Shown in pieces: positions 35,290 to 46,997 of a stretch of DNA of 64,000 nucleotides (position 1 is its first letter; every line of letters begins with the position of its first letter). A program made the position numbers and the translations under genes. This DNA comes from Gordionus sp. m RMFG-2023 (taxonomy: Eukaryota; Nematomorpha; Gordioida; Chordodea; Parachordodidae), in assembly GCF_954871325.1 (NCBI RefSeq), contig NC_088779.1, forward strand, positions 4,404,846 through 4,468,845. The letters run 5' to 3'. The notes beneath the pieces were generated by a model. The model saw only the letters and a list, made by a program, of their open reading frames with translations. It was not told the origin of the DNA and ran no database searches.

Positions 35290-35425
35290 AGAAATCACTC
35301 GGTGGTTTCCGATGTTATATATCCAGGAAAAAAAATCCGGTCCTTACTGAATTCAAATCCAGATCTATTAAGCACGTGACATTTACACCCACTTGCTAGA
35401 CCACTGGTGCTCTACTCAAAAACAA
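35290..35425 (-). mobile_element. tRNA-headed SINE, diverged
   Basis: On the minus strand: AGAGCACCAGTGGTCTAGC (A-box region), CTGGATTTGAATTCAG (B-box region), then a body with GGATATATAACATCGGAAAC shared with the 27.3 kb copy. More decayed than the other two. Confidence 0.55.
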
Positions 35426-37709
35426 CAATTCTTTTCGTATATAAGAATAAATTAAGACGCTATCTAATATTTTGATAAAAACACCCTTTAAAAAATTAAT
35501 AATGTCAACTGCACGTAGGAAATTAAATGAAATATATCTATGAAATATATCTCTCTCCTATGTAGACAGTTTAATTTTATATACAAAAAAAAATGTTTTC
35601 ATAACTCTAAAGAATACTAAATTTATTTACTATTCTTTTGTATAGATATTTAATATTTATTTTAGGCATACCATTAATAAATATATCAAATGGGAAGCCT
35701 AAATTCTTATTCCTAATTTCGGTGTAAATATGATATTATTTGTACCATATTCTTATATCTATTTGAATTTGATTTTATAAGAATAACTTTAGTATTTTTA
35801 GGTTATCATTTGTCTTGATCAAACAGATTCATATATATGACATTATTACTTCTTTCTAAACAATTTTAACTGATACGAAGACAAACTTATATATAAAAAG
35901 TTGCCTGAATTAAGTTGTAATTTAAATAAAGTTAGCTCAGGGTAAGGGTTTTGATTAAATATTTCATTTTTATTTATTCTTTAGTTTAATATTTAGGATT
36001 TTACCCAGATGGTGCATATAAAAATAAGTGAAGGAGGTTGTTGTACTATGTACCCCGTAACTATGTCACATGCATAGATTTATTATATGCAAAGACTGCT
36101 CAATAAACCAAAAGGATTTTAAAATAACCTTCCTTATTTGTATGCTCCATGATTAGATTTCTATTATATAGTGTCCACAATTTTTAAGTTAAAGGATATG
36201 GTAGTACTTTTGTGATTTCAGCGCATCTCATTAAATGAAACAGAGCTACATTAGGTACCCCTCATTTACATCAGACTGGATATTAAAAAGAAAATAAAGG
36301 AGCCATTATATGTATCATTTTCATGGGTTAGTAGGCCGGCCGCACATATCTGTAGACATAACAGATCGAGACTGTTATTTAAATGGCTTGTAGCCTCTAA
36401 ACAATAGGCATTGGAGATAGGAAAACAGTTACACCCAATAAATACAAATCATTCAATTTACTTTGATAGGTGGGGACGGTGGCCCAAAAAAAAACATTAA
36501 AAAATCTCTATAACCTTGAAAGAGCGCATTTTGTATTTTACAAAATGTTATATTTTATTAAAGACTATATGAAACTTAAACATTGATGTAAAATATTAAC
36601 GTAAGGGGGTATCGGCGCTATACTTTTCAAAAGCAACGGTAATGTATTACCTTCTGAGCCTCATTATATTTATATTAAAGAAATTTAAATTAGAATCTAA
36701 AATTGTTATAAATTATAACATTAGTTAATTATTTTTATATACATATATCGCAATAGTTTTTTATATATTTCGATTTATTTAAAAAAATAATATACCTCCA
36801 TTCGCATCTGATCAGCTTGTTAGAAACCTTTTAGGAATGCACCATCTCATTATACTCACAATTTCTAATTTTTTAAAATTGTCTTCCTAAATGATTACAT
36901 TACAAATCCACTCAAAAAAAACATGCCCCCCCCCTTTATTGTAGCAATATTTCCTGAATGTACAAACTATTTTTTCAACTTTCTAGATTGAATAAACTTC
37001 TCTTACGCTTAATAAAAAAATATTATCCTTTCAGAATAAGACATGCAATAGAGTGATATACTTGGTTCCGTGATAGTCAATGTGTATGCTATATTATACC
37101 ATATATAAAATTAGCGCCTAGATAATGATGCCTAGAAGATTTTTTAATACCGAATAATGAAAGTACCATTGTAAATCGACTAATTACTATTATAGGTTTG
37201 TTTTTAAATTTTAAATATATTTAAATTCTAATGATACAGTCATTAATATCTTATAGTTTATTTTTCTTAATTATTAAAAAATATGCACCCACCTCGGTTC
37301 GTTTATTATGTGTGTGAAAAGTAAATAATAAATTTTAGATCCCCGATATTTAATCGTTTAAAAAAGGATATCTTCAATATTTTACACACAATCCGTTCAG
37401 CCCCTTCCTCCACCCATTTTATATAAACTCCGCTTGTAAATCTTAAGAAAGATGTTAGAAACTCATGGAGTCTGCCATAGATCTCAAGTATACAGTTCTC
37501 ATATAGATGATGGTCTCACTCCTCTTTTGAGGTCTAGGACTAGGCTCATTATATTCCTTAGTTTATCCACCTTCCTTTCATTACTCATTAAATCTTGCAA
37601 AAATATTTATAGCATTATAGAACCCGACCTATGGAGTATTACTTCTAATATCTCCTTTAAAGAAAGAGGCTAAGATTTACCTGAACACCGTACTCCGTTG
37701 GATACCAAT
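35426..37709. other. Intergenic, nothing recognised
   Basis: No coding similarity. A 73-codon open frame at 37452-37673 runs up to the hAT-L insertion point, but I do not recognise it. Confidence 0.4.
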
Positions 37710-39111
37710 TAGAGACCTTCATGGGCCTAGATTTTAGGACCAAGCCCGGCCCAGGCCCATCGTAAAAAAATTTTAAGCCCAGGCCCAACCCGGCCTGTTT
37801 TAAATATTTAAAAAAATTCCCAAGACCGGCCCAAGCCCGCTATAATATTTAAAAAATTTCCCAAGCCCAGCCCAAGCCCATAAAATTATTTTATGTATAC
37901 TTAACTTATGCTGAAGTAATACTAATAGAAATATAATATTTTATTTAGTAATAAATATTAATAAATGATATAAACAAAATTTAAATTTCTATTTTCAAAT
38001 TATCATTTAAAAATAATATATTATCTACAATTTCGTTATTTAAATTTGTTCTTCTTTCTTCAATAACCCTTCTAATAGTACTGAAATTCCGTTCACTGGA
38101 AACATTAGATGCTGGAATTGCATAAATTTTTTTGGCTAGATTTTTTCATGCTTCTTCCACCAATCTAGGATGCAGTCATCATAGTTGATATTCTCTTTAT
38201 TTAGCTGAATATCCATATATAAATTAATCTCATCAGCATCCGTCTCATTATGAAGTATTATATCATCCTCCCATGAAGACATATCCAATAATGAGGATGA
38301 AGCTAAAAATATTATATAGATAAAAAGATTTATAAAGAATAAATTACTGGTAGCTCTAGTAATCCTCGAAGTAGGAATAGGAACATGCACATGCACTTCA
38401 TCCAGATCTGAAGTATCTAAAAATATTATATATAGATAAAGATATTTATAAAATATATGTTACTTGAAACTCTAGGGATATTTGCTTCATTTAGTATATA
38501 GGAATTGGATGATGATCTGAATAATCAATCATTAAGGCCCTTGTACTATTTTTTAATTCAAGTGCTTCTTCCAAAGTAAGCATTTTTAACTGGCGGAATT
38601 TAGGATTTAAAAATGTAGCGATTTTGTATAAAATATCTATTTGGAATTTTGATATTAAAAATTCCTTTGCTCTTAATTTTAACTTTCTAATTTCACTATT
38701 ATTTTGATACGCTTCGTATAAAATAATGTCATATCGAAAATGTTGGCCATCTTTGGGAACATTTTTGGGAATATTCCCTGATTCGCTGTTTTTTTTCGCT
38801 GTTTCGTGCCCAGGCCGTTGTGTTAAGTTAAGTAAAATTATACCAATTTCCGATTTAAAAAATATATACTCTCCCAAGGTGTATAGGAAATTTGATAAAT
38901 AACACTAATAAAATCAGAATGATTTGTTATATTTTTCCTATTAAATATCCTTAAAATAAGCTAAATTTGAATTTAAAAATTTAGGCCCAAGCCCGGCCCA
39001 AGCCCTATTGCAAAAATTTCCAACAAACCCAAGCCCGGCCCAGGTCCGCTAGAAAATTTATAATTAGGCCCAAGCCATGGGCTGGCCCGGCCCGGCTCAT
39101 GAAGGTCTCTA
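37710..39111 (-). mobile_element. hAT-L: deleted hAT transposon, perfect TSD
   Basis: Inverted ends TAGAGACCTTCATGGGCC and GGCTCATGAAGGTCTCTA; ATACCAAT is duplicated perfectly at 37702-37709 and 39112-39119. Both subterminal regions carry repeated AAGCCCGGCCCA motifs, the usual layout of hAT transposase-binding repeats. On the minus strand, coding from about 38877 down to the stop at 37981 gives the transposase C-terminal half: IATFLNPKFRQLKMLTLEEA, then ETDADEINLYMD, DCILDWWKKHEK and IPASNVSSERNFSTIRRVIE (the dimerisation domain), ending DNLKIEI. The N-terminal zinc finger and catalytic Asp blocks are absent, and the frame changes near 38130. At 1.4 kb it is well below the usual 2.5-4 kb of autonomous hATs, so it is non-autonomous now. 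Confidence 0.9.
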
Positions 39112-39119
39112 ATACCAAT

Positions 39120-40226
39120 AGCCTAAATTCCCATCCATTTTCTTTCATTTAAAAAATTTCTTCTTCAGCGAGAAAAATGTATAAAATTCCGCTTCTAAAT
39201 CAAATCCTGCAATTTTTAACCCATCAATAATCCGGTGAAAAAAAATGAAGTAAGTGTTTGAGAAAAATTGGAATATAGATTCTAAAATATATTTAATAAA
39301 GTTACTGAAAATTTCATATAATAATTATCAACTGTTTTTATGTAATATCAATTCTAGCATACCTAGGGTCCTATAGACTCCCACCGTAGTATTGAAGGGT
39401 TAATCAAACCTTCACCTATCCAGGTTACGAATAACTAAAAGCAATACTCAGCTATACTGACACTCATAAAGAAATAATAACTAGAATCGACCATCAATTT
39501 TGTTTTCTTCTAACAAAAGCTATAAGAAAAGATGGTATTTATACTGACATTATCAGCAAAAAGATTGATTCAGATGAGATGTGAACTCTTCTCTGTTTAC
39601 CCTTTAATTAGATTAATAGCGTTAGCATCCCTCAATTCTCTCCATGTCGCCTTTCAGGTGTATTACCAAACAGACAGTTAATTCCATAATTAAAAAATAT
39701 GAGGCCAACTATTATAATATTTTCTTCTCTCTTAACTCTCCTCACTCTGCAATAAATAATAGCTAATGGGATAACCCGTATTCCTTAGAAAGAGGTTTTA
39801 CTCCAGGCTTCAGGTTGTTTCGGTTTTTAGACTTCTATAACTGCCAAATATAGCAGTTTGCCCCCCCCCATATTCTATGATACTACTGCTTCATTTCTAT
39901 TCGACGTCTCAAATTTCTAAAATGAGGGGAAAAAAATATAAATCAATTAAAGATGATCCTCATTTGTGGCTTAAATTGCATTCCAATTCATGGATCAATA
40001 AATTATATTGGTCTATAAAAAAAGAAAATTTTTATTACTTTTATAATAAAAATAATAAAATATTTAAAAATATATATAATATAATGTAAGAAAATGTAAA
40101 ATAAAAGTTAATCGTTCACTATAAAATTTATAGAAGAAATATAATGTTATATACATTTTTTTTAAGAAAAAAAGGATTTAGACAAATTTTAAAGAAATAT
40201 ATAAAAATTTAAATATTCCAGTTTAG
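39120..40226. other. Intergenic, nothing recognised
   Basis: No gene recognised. A C run lies at about 39860-39868. Open frames here have no recognisable similarity. Confidence 0.4.
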
Positions 40227-40411
40227 TAGTGTTGTTAAAAGGAACTCAATATTTTATCCAGCAAAGCCTAGAGATTTTGCTCATAGATGGCACATAGGAT
40301 TGAACATCTATTGGAGAAATCTCGACCCTTCGGGGGCAATATTTTCCTGTCTATAATGTTGAGTTAGACCTTATTAAAAATCGGCTCGTATAGAACCGTT
40401 TAACAACACTA
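40227..40411. mobile_element. FB-A copy
   Basis: Ends TAGTGTTGTTAAAAGGAACT and GAACCGTTTAACAACACTA. Flanks CAGTTTAG and CTCTTTAC match at 5 of 8 bases. The inner block GGCACATAGGATTGAACATC is conserved. Confidence 0.8.
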
Positions 40412-40579
40412 CTCTTTACCCAATAATAATATAAATTTATAAAAAAAATTTTTTTTTAACTATTACTTTTTTTTAAAGATTCTTTAAGAAGGAAATACAT
40501 TTCCATTAATACGCTCTTTATTTTACATTCTAATAGCAACGAGAAAGAGTTAATAAAAATTTTTATAAAATATTTCATT

Positions 40580-40770
40580 TTGAAATGGGTAACTTCCAAT
40601 AGCAATATTTAAGCTAAAAAAAATTAAGCAAACTTCCAAATTTCGTTAATAGATAATCAAACCATTCTGCTGCTATCTAGGAGCAAAATCTCCAGGATTT
40701 ACGTAATATTTTTGGGCTAAAATATCGGGGTAGCCATTTTTTAAAAATGGAGCCGTTCAACCGTTTCTAT
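40580..40770. mobile_element. FB-A relic, heavily decayed
   Basis: Retains TAGATAATCAAACCATTCTG-like inner sequence, GGGCTAAAATATCGGGGTAG and TTAAAAATGG; both ends eroded. Confidence 0.4.
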
Positions 40771-41800
40771 TCTTGTTATCACTATTATACTAAAACGTTA
40801 TTTTTCATAGCTGTTGCTTATAGCACAGCTTTATTCTTATAAATAACTTGTTTGCTAAAGTATATGTTACCATATTTTTAAGACCTAGCTAAAAAAAAAA
40901 TGACATAGCCTCCCCCCCCCCCTTTATAAATTTGCAAGTTTTAAGTAAATTTCATTTGTACTTTACCTATATATAGGCATACACAATAGAATAAAATTAT
41001 CTTTTGAAATTTATTTATAATTTTTCTATTGTGTAATATTACCATACCGACGCAAAAATTTTTCCAGTGAGCCTTGCCGAAACCAGTATTTGTTCACTGA
41101 TAAACAGACAAATGCTAATGGGATAAACGTGGGAAACTCCTCAGGAGAACAAACCCTTGGGATACCCAACCTACCTAACCAGACCACATTATAAGCAAAC
41201 CCTCTGTAGATTAGATCATCACAGAGACCTATATACCCATCGCGAATTATATAAATACATATATATATATATTAACCCTCCATCTTGGTTGGAAGGTTCA
41301 ATAAAAAATTATACCTTACTCTCTCCGCACCTACTTTCCCATAAATTCCAATATAATATACCACTATAAACAATAATTTTTTTAAAAAAATAATGACACT
41401 AATTAAAAAGAAAAAATAATGTTTTTATATTTTAACAAAAGGTCAAATCGAGCTAAAATTATAAAAAAAAGGTCTTGTGATCTATTATTATTTTTTCCTT
41501 GTGCTACAGGGTGAAAATTCATGTACTATTCCTTAATAGACGTTATTATGCATAAGTCTAAATTTATCCTATTTTTTGAAAAATTATTCTCAAAAATATA
41601 TTTATTTCAAAGATGTAGGAAATAGAATCTTTGCATCATTACTGAAAAATTTAATCTCCCATAGAGATGCTTTAGATATATTACAGGTAGGGCGGTGGGG
41701 GGATTGTTGTAATGTGGAGCTAATATTGTTCTAAAGAAATTTTGATAGAAGTGTGATACCCTTCCCTGCATCTTCGCGCAATTCTTTTAAAGGCTCTAAT

Positions 41801-42028
41801 TAGTGATGCAAAATGGCTTCATTTGTGCTTTTATAAAATGGCCAACTCAATATTTTAGCCAGAAATATATTGCCTAAACCTCAAGATTTCACTAATAGAT
41901 TTCCAAAACTTTGTGCCATTTTTGATCAAAATCTTCAGGCTTGCGTAATGTTTTTTCTGGATAAAATACTAAGTTAGGCGTGTTTAAAAAAAAACGGCTT
42001 AAATGGAGCGGCAATTTTTATATCACTA
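41801..42028. mobile_element. FB-A copy
   Basis: Left TAGTGATGCAAAATGGCTTC, right end TATATCACTA. Flanks GCTCTAAT and GCTATAAT match at 7 of 8 bases. Both inner arms are readable. Confidence 0.85.
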
Positions 42029-42260
42029 GCTATAATTATCAGTAATAGGAGGTTTTCCCGATTATTTAATAATTCGATTGCAAAGCAAAATCAGTCTTTT
42101 TTTAGTTCCATAATAATTCAAAATAATTAATAATATCTTGAAAGGTATTTAAAGAACAATTTTCTATATGTAAAAGTCGTACCTCCGCAGGTTCTCTGCT
42201 AATCATAAATGATATTTTCCATTTTGTAACTAGGAATTTTTATAGCAAATGCATTAAATA

Positions 42261-42430
42261 TGATGTTTAGTTAAATGGTTCGTTTCGAGCCGATTTTTAA
42301 AAACGGCTAACAATATTTTTACCCAGAAAAATATTACGCTAGCCTGAAGATTATGTTCATAGAAGGAACAAAGGTCCAGACATATATTATCGAAATCTCG
42401 AGACTTAGAACAATATTTTTCTGGCTAATA
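42261..42430. mobile_element. FB-A copy, right end missing
   Basis: Left arm TTAAATGGTTCGTTTCGAGC and the loop are present; the sequence leaves the family shortly after TTTTTCTGGCTAA. Confidence 0.7.
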
Positions 42431-44020
42431 AGTAATTGTAATTAGAAATTGATTACAATTTTTTTTGAGTAATTATGCCCATCCATCTCTGATATGTGAT
42501 GATCGTTTTCTCACTTTGACCTTATTTATTTCGAGTAAATTGTTGTGAGGACTTTAGGACCTGAGCGATATCAAAAGGCAGAACACAACAAAATCGATTG
42601 AATTTTATAGTTGTATTAAATACAATATATGCAAACCGTTTTAAACTGAATTTGACATATAAAATAAAACTAAGTTTTATTTGCTTTCTAAAATCGATCC
42701 TAAGGCAGCCGTCCAGTTTTTAAAAAAATCGGACTGAAGTGAGAAGGGTCGTGGTTTAACTTCTTTAGTCTAGTGTTAAAGCAGCAACATAGATCCAAGC
42801 AACCATCTTCTTCTGTTGAAGATAATATTTATCCCTTATTTAGACAATCTAATTCAATCTATCGTTGCGATTAACAAACCCCAAATTATTTGTTATTTAA
42901 ATTGTAGCAATTCTAGACGCTAAGAATTTGATCGATTAATTTTTTTTTTAAATGGCTGCGAAATTGTTCCATGGATATATAAATTTACAAAAGATCAACT
43001 TTTGGTACCAAATGTAAAAAAGAGAGGCAAAAAAAACGAATAACACTAAATTTAATTCGAAAGTAATAATCAAGTTATTACAAGATATATAAAATCTCCA
43101 GTAATCAAGCAAGCACTTTTAATGGTTATAACCCTTCCCGAATAAAGTTTATCGTGAAAATGATCAAAAATTATCTTGTTAAGTTACGACGATATATAGT
43201 AACCGATAACCGAATCGCGGACAAAGAAAAATTTTGTTCAGAAATCCATTCCATTATAATTTCCACAAAAAGATGGGATGATCGCAAATGACACATTAAG
43301 GTCAATTTATCTTTTTTAAGTATATAATTAAATTTATGTTTTTGGATGGACAATAACCGAAAATAATATTAAAAATACTAAATACCATAATAATATGATT
43401 AGAAAAAAAAATTACCCCTCCCTTCCCCCAATCTGCAAAACTATTGAGTGTTCCCATGAAGATAACCTTTGCCCTATATAAATAAATTGGCATCAATGCT
43501 CAGACTCAGTTCAGTTCAAGGAGAAAGTCTATCAAAATATGCCAAACTATAACAGATTCTTACACAAGATCCAATATAAATATATGAACTTAAAATTCTT
43601 ATTAACATTATCTAAAAATATAATCCTTATTTCATTTGAAATAATACTGAGGAGGGGTATTAAAGGTATTATGTAAGGAACTCGAACACTTGCTTAACAA
43701 AATTATCAGGTCATTTTTTTTTGGTTGATTATATTAGAGGCCAAGTTTTCCCCTGTAAAATTAAAGGGATCATTTTTCTATAACCTGACCTACCAGTTCC
43801 TAGAATATGCTGCATCCTATCAAGATACTTATACGGGCTATTAGGGTTAGTTTATATTTAAAAAAAATATGATGGTGTATTACATTCAAATATTGTCACC
43901 GGTATATGCAGGGGTAATGGCTAAATGTCGGCTAATTCGGCTCAATTTTCAGGCAACTGCCAGAAAAAAATCCGTTAAAACTAAGGCGTATTAATTTATA
44001 TCAGTCTTTTCAAATTTGAG
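42431..44020. other. Intergenic, nothing firm
   Basis: A segment at about 42700-42900 with GGTCGTGGTTTAACTT could be a further decayed SINE, but this is weak. No gene recognised. Confidence 0.35.
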
Positions 44021-44100
44021 ATGCTATCTTTTTAAGGAAAACCCCCGAGATCAAAGTGTCATGCTATCTTTTTAAGGAAAACCCCCGAGATCAAAGTGTC
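44021..44100. repeat. Perfect 40-bp tandem duplication
   Basis: Two identical 40-base units (44021-44060, 44061-44100) beginning ATGCTATCTTTTTAAGG and ending GATCAAAGTGTC. The identity implies a very recent event, or an assembly duplication. Confidence 0.95.
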
Positions 44101-46559
44101 AATTTTCGTCTATAAACTAGGTTTAGCCGACTGAAAATTGACTGAAACGGCTAAAAAATATAGTTATTACCCAACTATAGTATTAAGTAATTTCATAACC
44201 GTGTTTTACATCGAATTTAAAATAATATAATATAGGTATTACAGCTAATGGCGATATAGGCTTAATTTAGAATTTAAATTATTTCGAATATACCTTCTTT
44301 TTTTTCAAGTTAATTTCTAATCGCGAATAATATTAAAAAATAAAAATAAACTCACCCTTTAGCTCTTATAATCAAATAATTATTTAAATATAAAAACAAA
44401 ATACAATAAATAGAATGGGCTGATTAATCTTATAAGTGAGCATATAGATTTAGTAAAAACACAAAAAAAAGTAATAGTCTTAACCATTTGTCATTTTGTC
44501 TTTTTTTAATGAAAATAAATCTAAGCTGGACCCTAATAATAACTTTACGCTTAGAGGGGCAGTAAGAATAAGAATGTTGCTTAAAGCTAATCATCCCTCC
44601 CCAATAGTCCTAATGCTTATCCACATCACATAAATCAACTCCTGCACATACTAGGGTTTTCTAGAGTGAACTATTGAAGTGATAAGAGTAGGGGCAGTCA
44701 TATGGCTGCTAGCAGACAGACAAAAAATATATATAATAAACTCTAGGAAATTACACCCGACCGACCTTGCTACTTTTTATACTTGTCACACCAATTTGAA
44801 TTTGGTTTATATAATGGGGGTTATTACTGATTTTTCATCTTCTTTTCTTTCTTTCATTATTTAGTATTTTTTTCTTAACCACACCTCTTCTATTCATCCT
44901 AAATATGGCGCAATCATCCCCCGGTAAAAAACCGTCAAAGTATTATAAATTTGTAATAGGGTTTTGAGTGAAAATTTTGCCTTCATTTTTGTTTGTCGAT
45001 GATTTAATTTGGCATTTTAGAATTGAAAAGAAAAATATTACCTCATAAATGTGGTAATTTTTCTATACATTTTTTAAAAAAAAAATTAGACAATCTATAA
45101 GTTTAGAGTCTCAGGAGCTTGATGGAAACTCCTTTAGGGTTACAATTTAATGTAAATTTCTTTCTTTTTTTCTTTCTTTCTTTCATACAATATATTTTTT
45201 TATTCAAAAAAATATTTCCGTAAAGTTTATTTGGTTTGAAAAATATATAATATTTATCTTTTTAAAAACCATATAAAATTATTACATTTTTTTGCCTTAA
45301 ATTATGAATGAGTATATAAATATCGTAGATGATAATAATGGTATATAGTATTATAATCTATAAAGTATACTTAATATTAATAAATATAGTTACTTAATAT
45401 AAAATAAGTTATTACAAACGTTATGGTTGTGTACAATATTGTAATAAAAAAATATTTATATTAGTAACGAAAATTCTAATTAAAAAAAAGAAAATATAAA
45501 TAAATTTTTAATAGTTATATTTATTATACACATAGCAATTTTATTTAATCATAAAATTAATGTCCCTTTTTTAAAAACCCTATATTGTTTTGTCTCCCTC
45601 GTACCCTATCCCTAAGCCTTCTTCAGCAACTAATTTTATACCATTTTATATATAAAAGCTATGATAAATAAATGACATATAATACCTACTAACCCAGACT
45701 GTTTTAAATCATTAAACTACATTAAAGAGTGTAGTGCATACACAACGAAGGCAATTAAAATGCATTTCGAAGAAATGTAGGTAAACTATAACTTACATTC
45801 ATTGATGACTAAAGCTGACTTCAATGTAATAAATGAATCCTCATCTAGAGTAGTATTAATTGTCATTGCATGGAACACTTAGGTGTTAGGGTTACAGAAG
45901 GAGGATCGATAAAAAAAAAACACAAAAATTGTCTTTTCTAATTGCAAAAAAAAAAAAATACAAAAAAACGATAGGTTTAAAAAAAAATTAAATTCTGAAG
46001 AATAATCTTGCTAAAAATGGTGGCGGGTTAAAACTTTAAAAAAAATCAATAAAATTAATAATAATAAATAAAAATTTTATTTTTTATTTGTCAACAAAAA
46101 AAAATAATGTTTTATTTTAATTATTTAATGTATCACATTCTTTTTGCACAAAATATAAAGAATATTGCTATCTTCTTAGAAACTTAATAGAAGGCTTTTT
46201 TGAGCCAAGCCAACACTTTAAAATGCGTTTTAAAAGACCTTTCTTTATAATAAAAATAAAATAAAAAGGGTTTATGTTTTTTTTGGTGGTTATAATTTTT
46301 AAAATTTTCTATTTGTCAGAAGTAGGGAAAATTATCTAATTCTTGATTTACTATCTTTGATTTGGCAATTGGGAGATGGCTACTTGGGCCAGCAATAAAT
46401 TTCAACGAATTTTTATAAAAATTTACATTTTTTTTAAATGGGTGACAAACAAAAAATAATTATTATACGCTTTCGTTGTTTTAGCGAGAGGAGAAGGTTA
46501 AAAAAAAAAGCAAAAAATTTACAAAAGTTTAAAAGAAAATTATTTTAAGTTGTAATAAA
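44101..46559. other. Intergenic downstream of Abd-B
   Basis: No gene recognised. Contains a TTTC-rich microsatellite (about 45155-45186) and, near its right end, what may be the far 3' UTR of the Abd-B-like gene. Confidence 0.4.
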
Positions 46560-46569
46560 TTTATTTATT
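46560..46569 (-). promoter_or_regulatory. Possible Abd-B polyadenylation signals
   Basis: Two overlapping AATAAA hexamers on the minus strand about 65 bases past the stop codon. Such hexamers are common by chance in AT-rich DNA. Confidence 0.25.
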
Positions 46570-46632
46570 ATTATAAATATAATATAAAATTGAGTATATT
46601 TTGGCGTTAATTATTTTTTTATTTAAAAATAT

Positions 46633-46997
46633 TTAATAAATCATATGAGATAAATTGGATAGTGAATCCGTAATACTGATATCGCTATTGTGGTGGTTTA
46701 ACATACCTTGGTGACCATTGTCGTTAAAGCTATTATTGCTGCTATTGTTATGATGATGGCCACCGCCGTCACCCGCTAATAGCATGCCGTTCTTTTGACT
46801 AGACTTCTTGTTTTTCATCCGCCTGTTTTGAAACCAAATTTTGACTTGCCTCTCCGTCAGGTTGAGATTTCGCGCCAATTCCCAGCGTTTTTGCTTGGAA
46901 ACGTACGCGTTATAGAGGAATTCTTTCTCGAGCTCCAGAGTTTGGTATTTGGTGTAAGGTCGTCGTTTCTTGCGGTTGTTACCGTTGGTAGGCCATT
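46633..46997 (-). CDS. Abd-B: Abd-B-like 3' exon with homeodomain
   Basis: Acceptor TTCTATAG precedes 46997; stop TAA is at 46633-46635. It encodes the last 121 residues: a short linker, the 60-residue homeodomain and a 45-residue tail with [13 protein letters not shown] and ending [10 protein letters not shown]. Helix 3 is [17 protein letters not shown]. Local G+C is far above the flanks. Confidence 0.95.
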
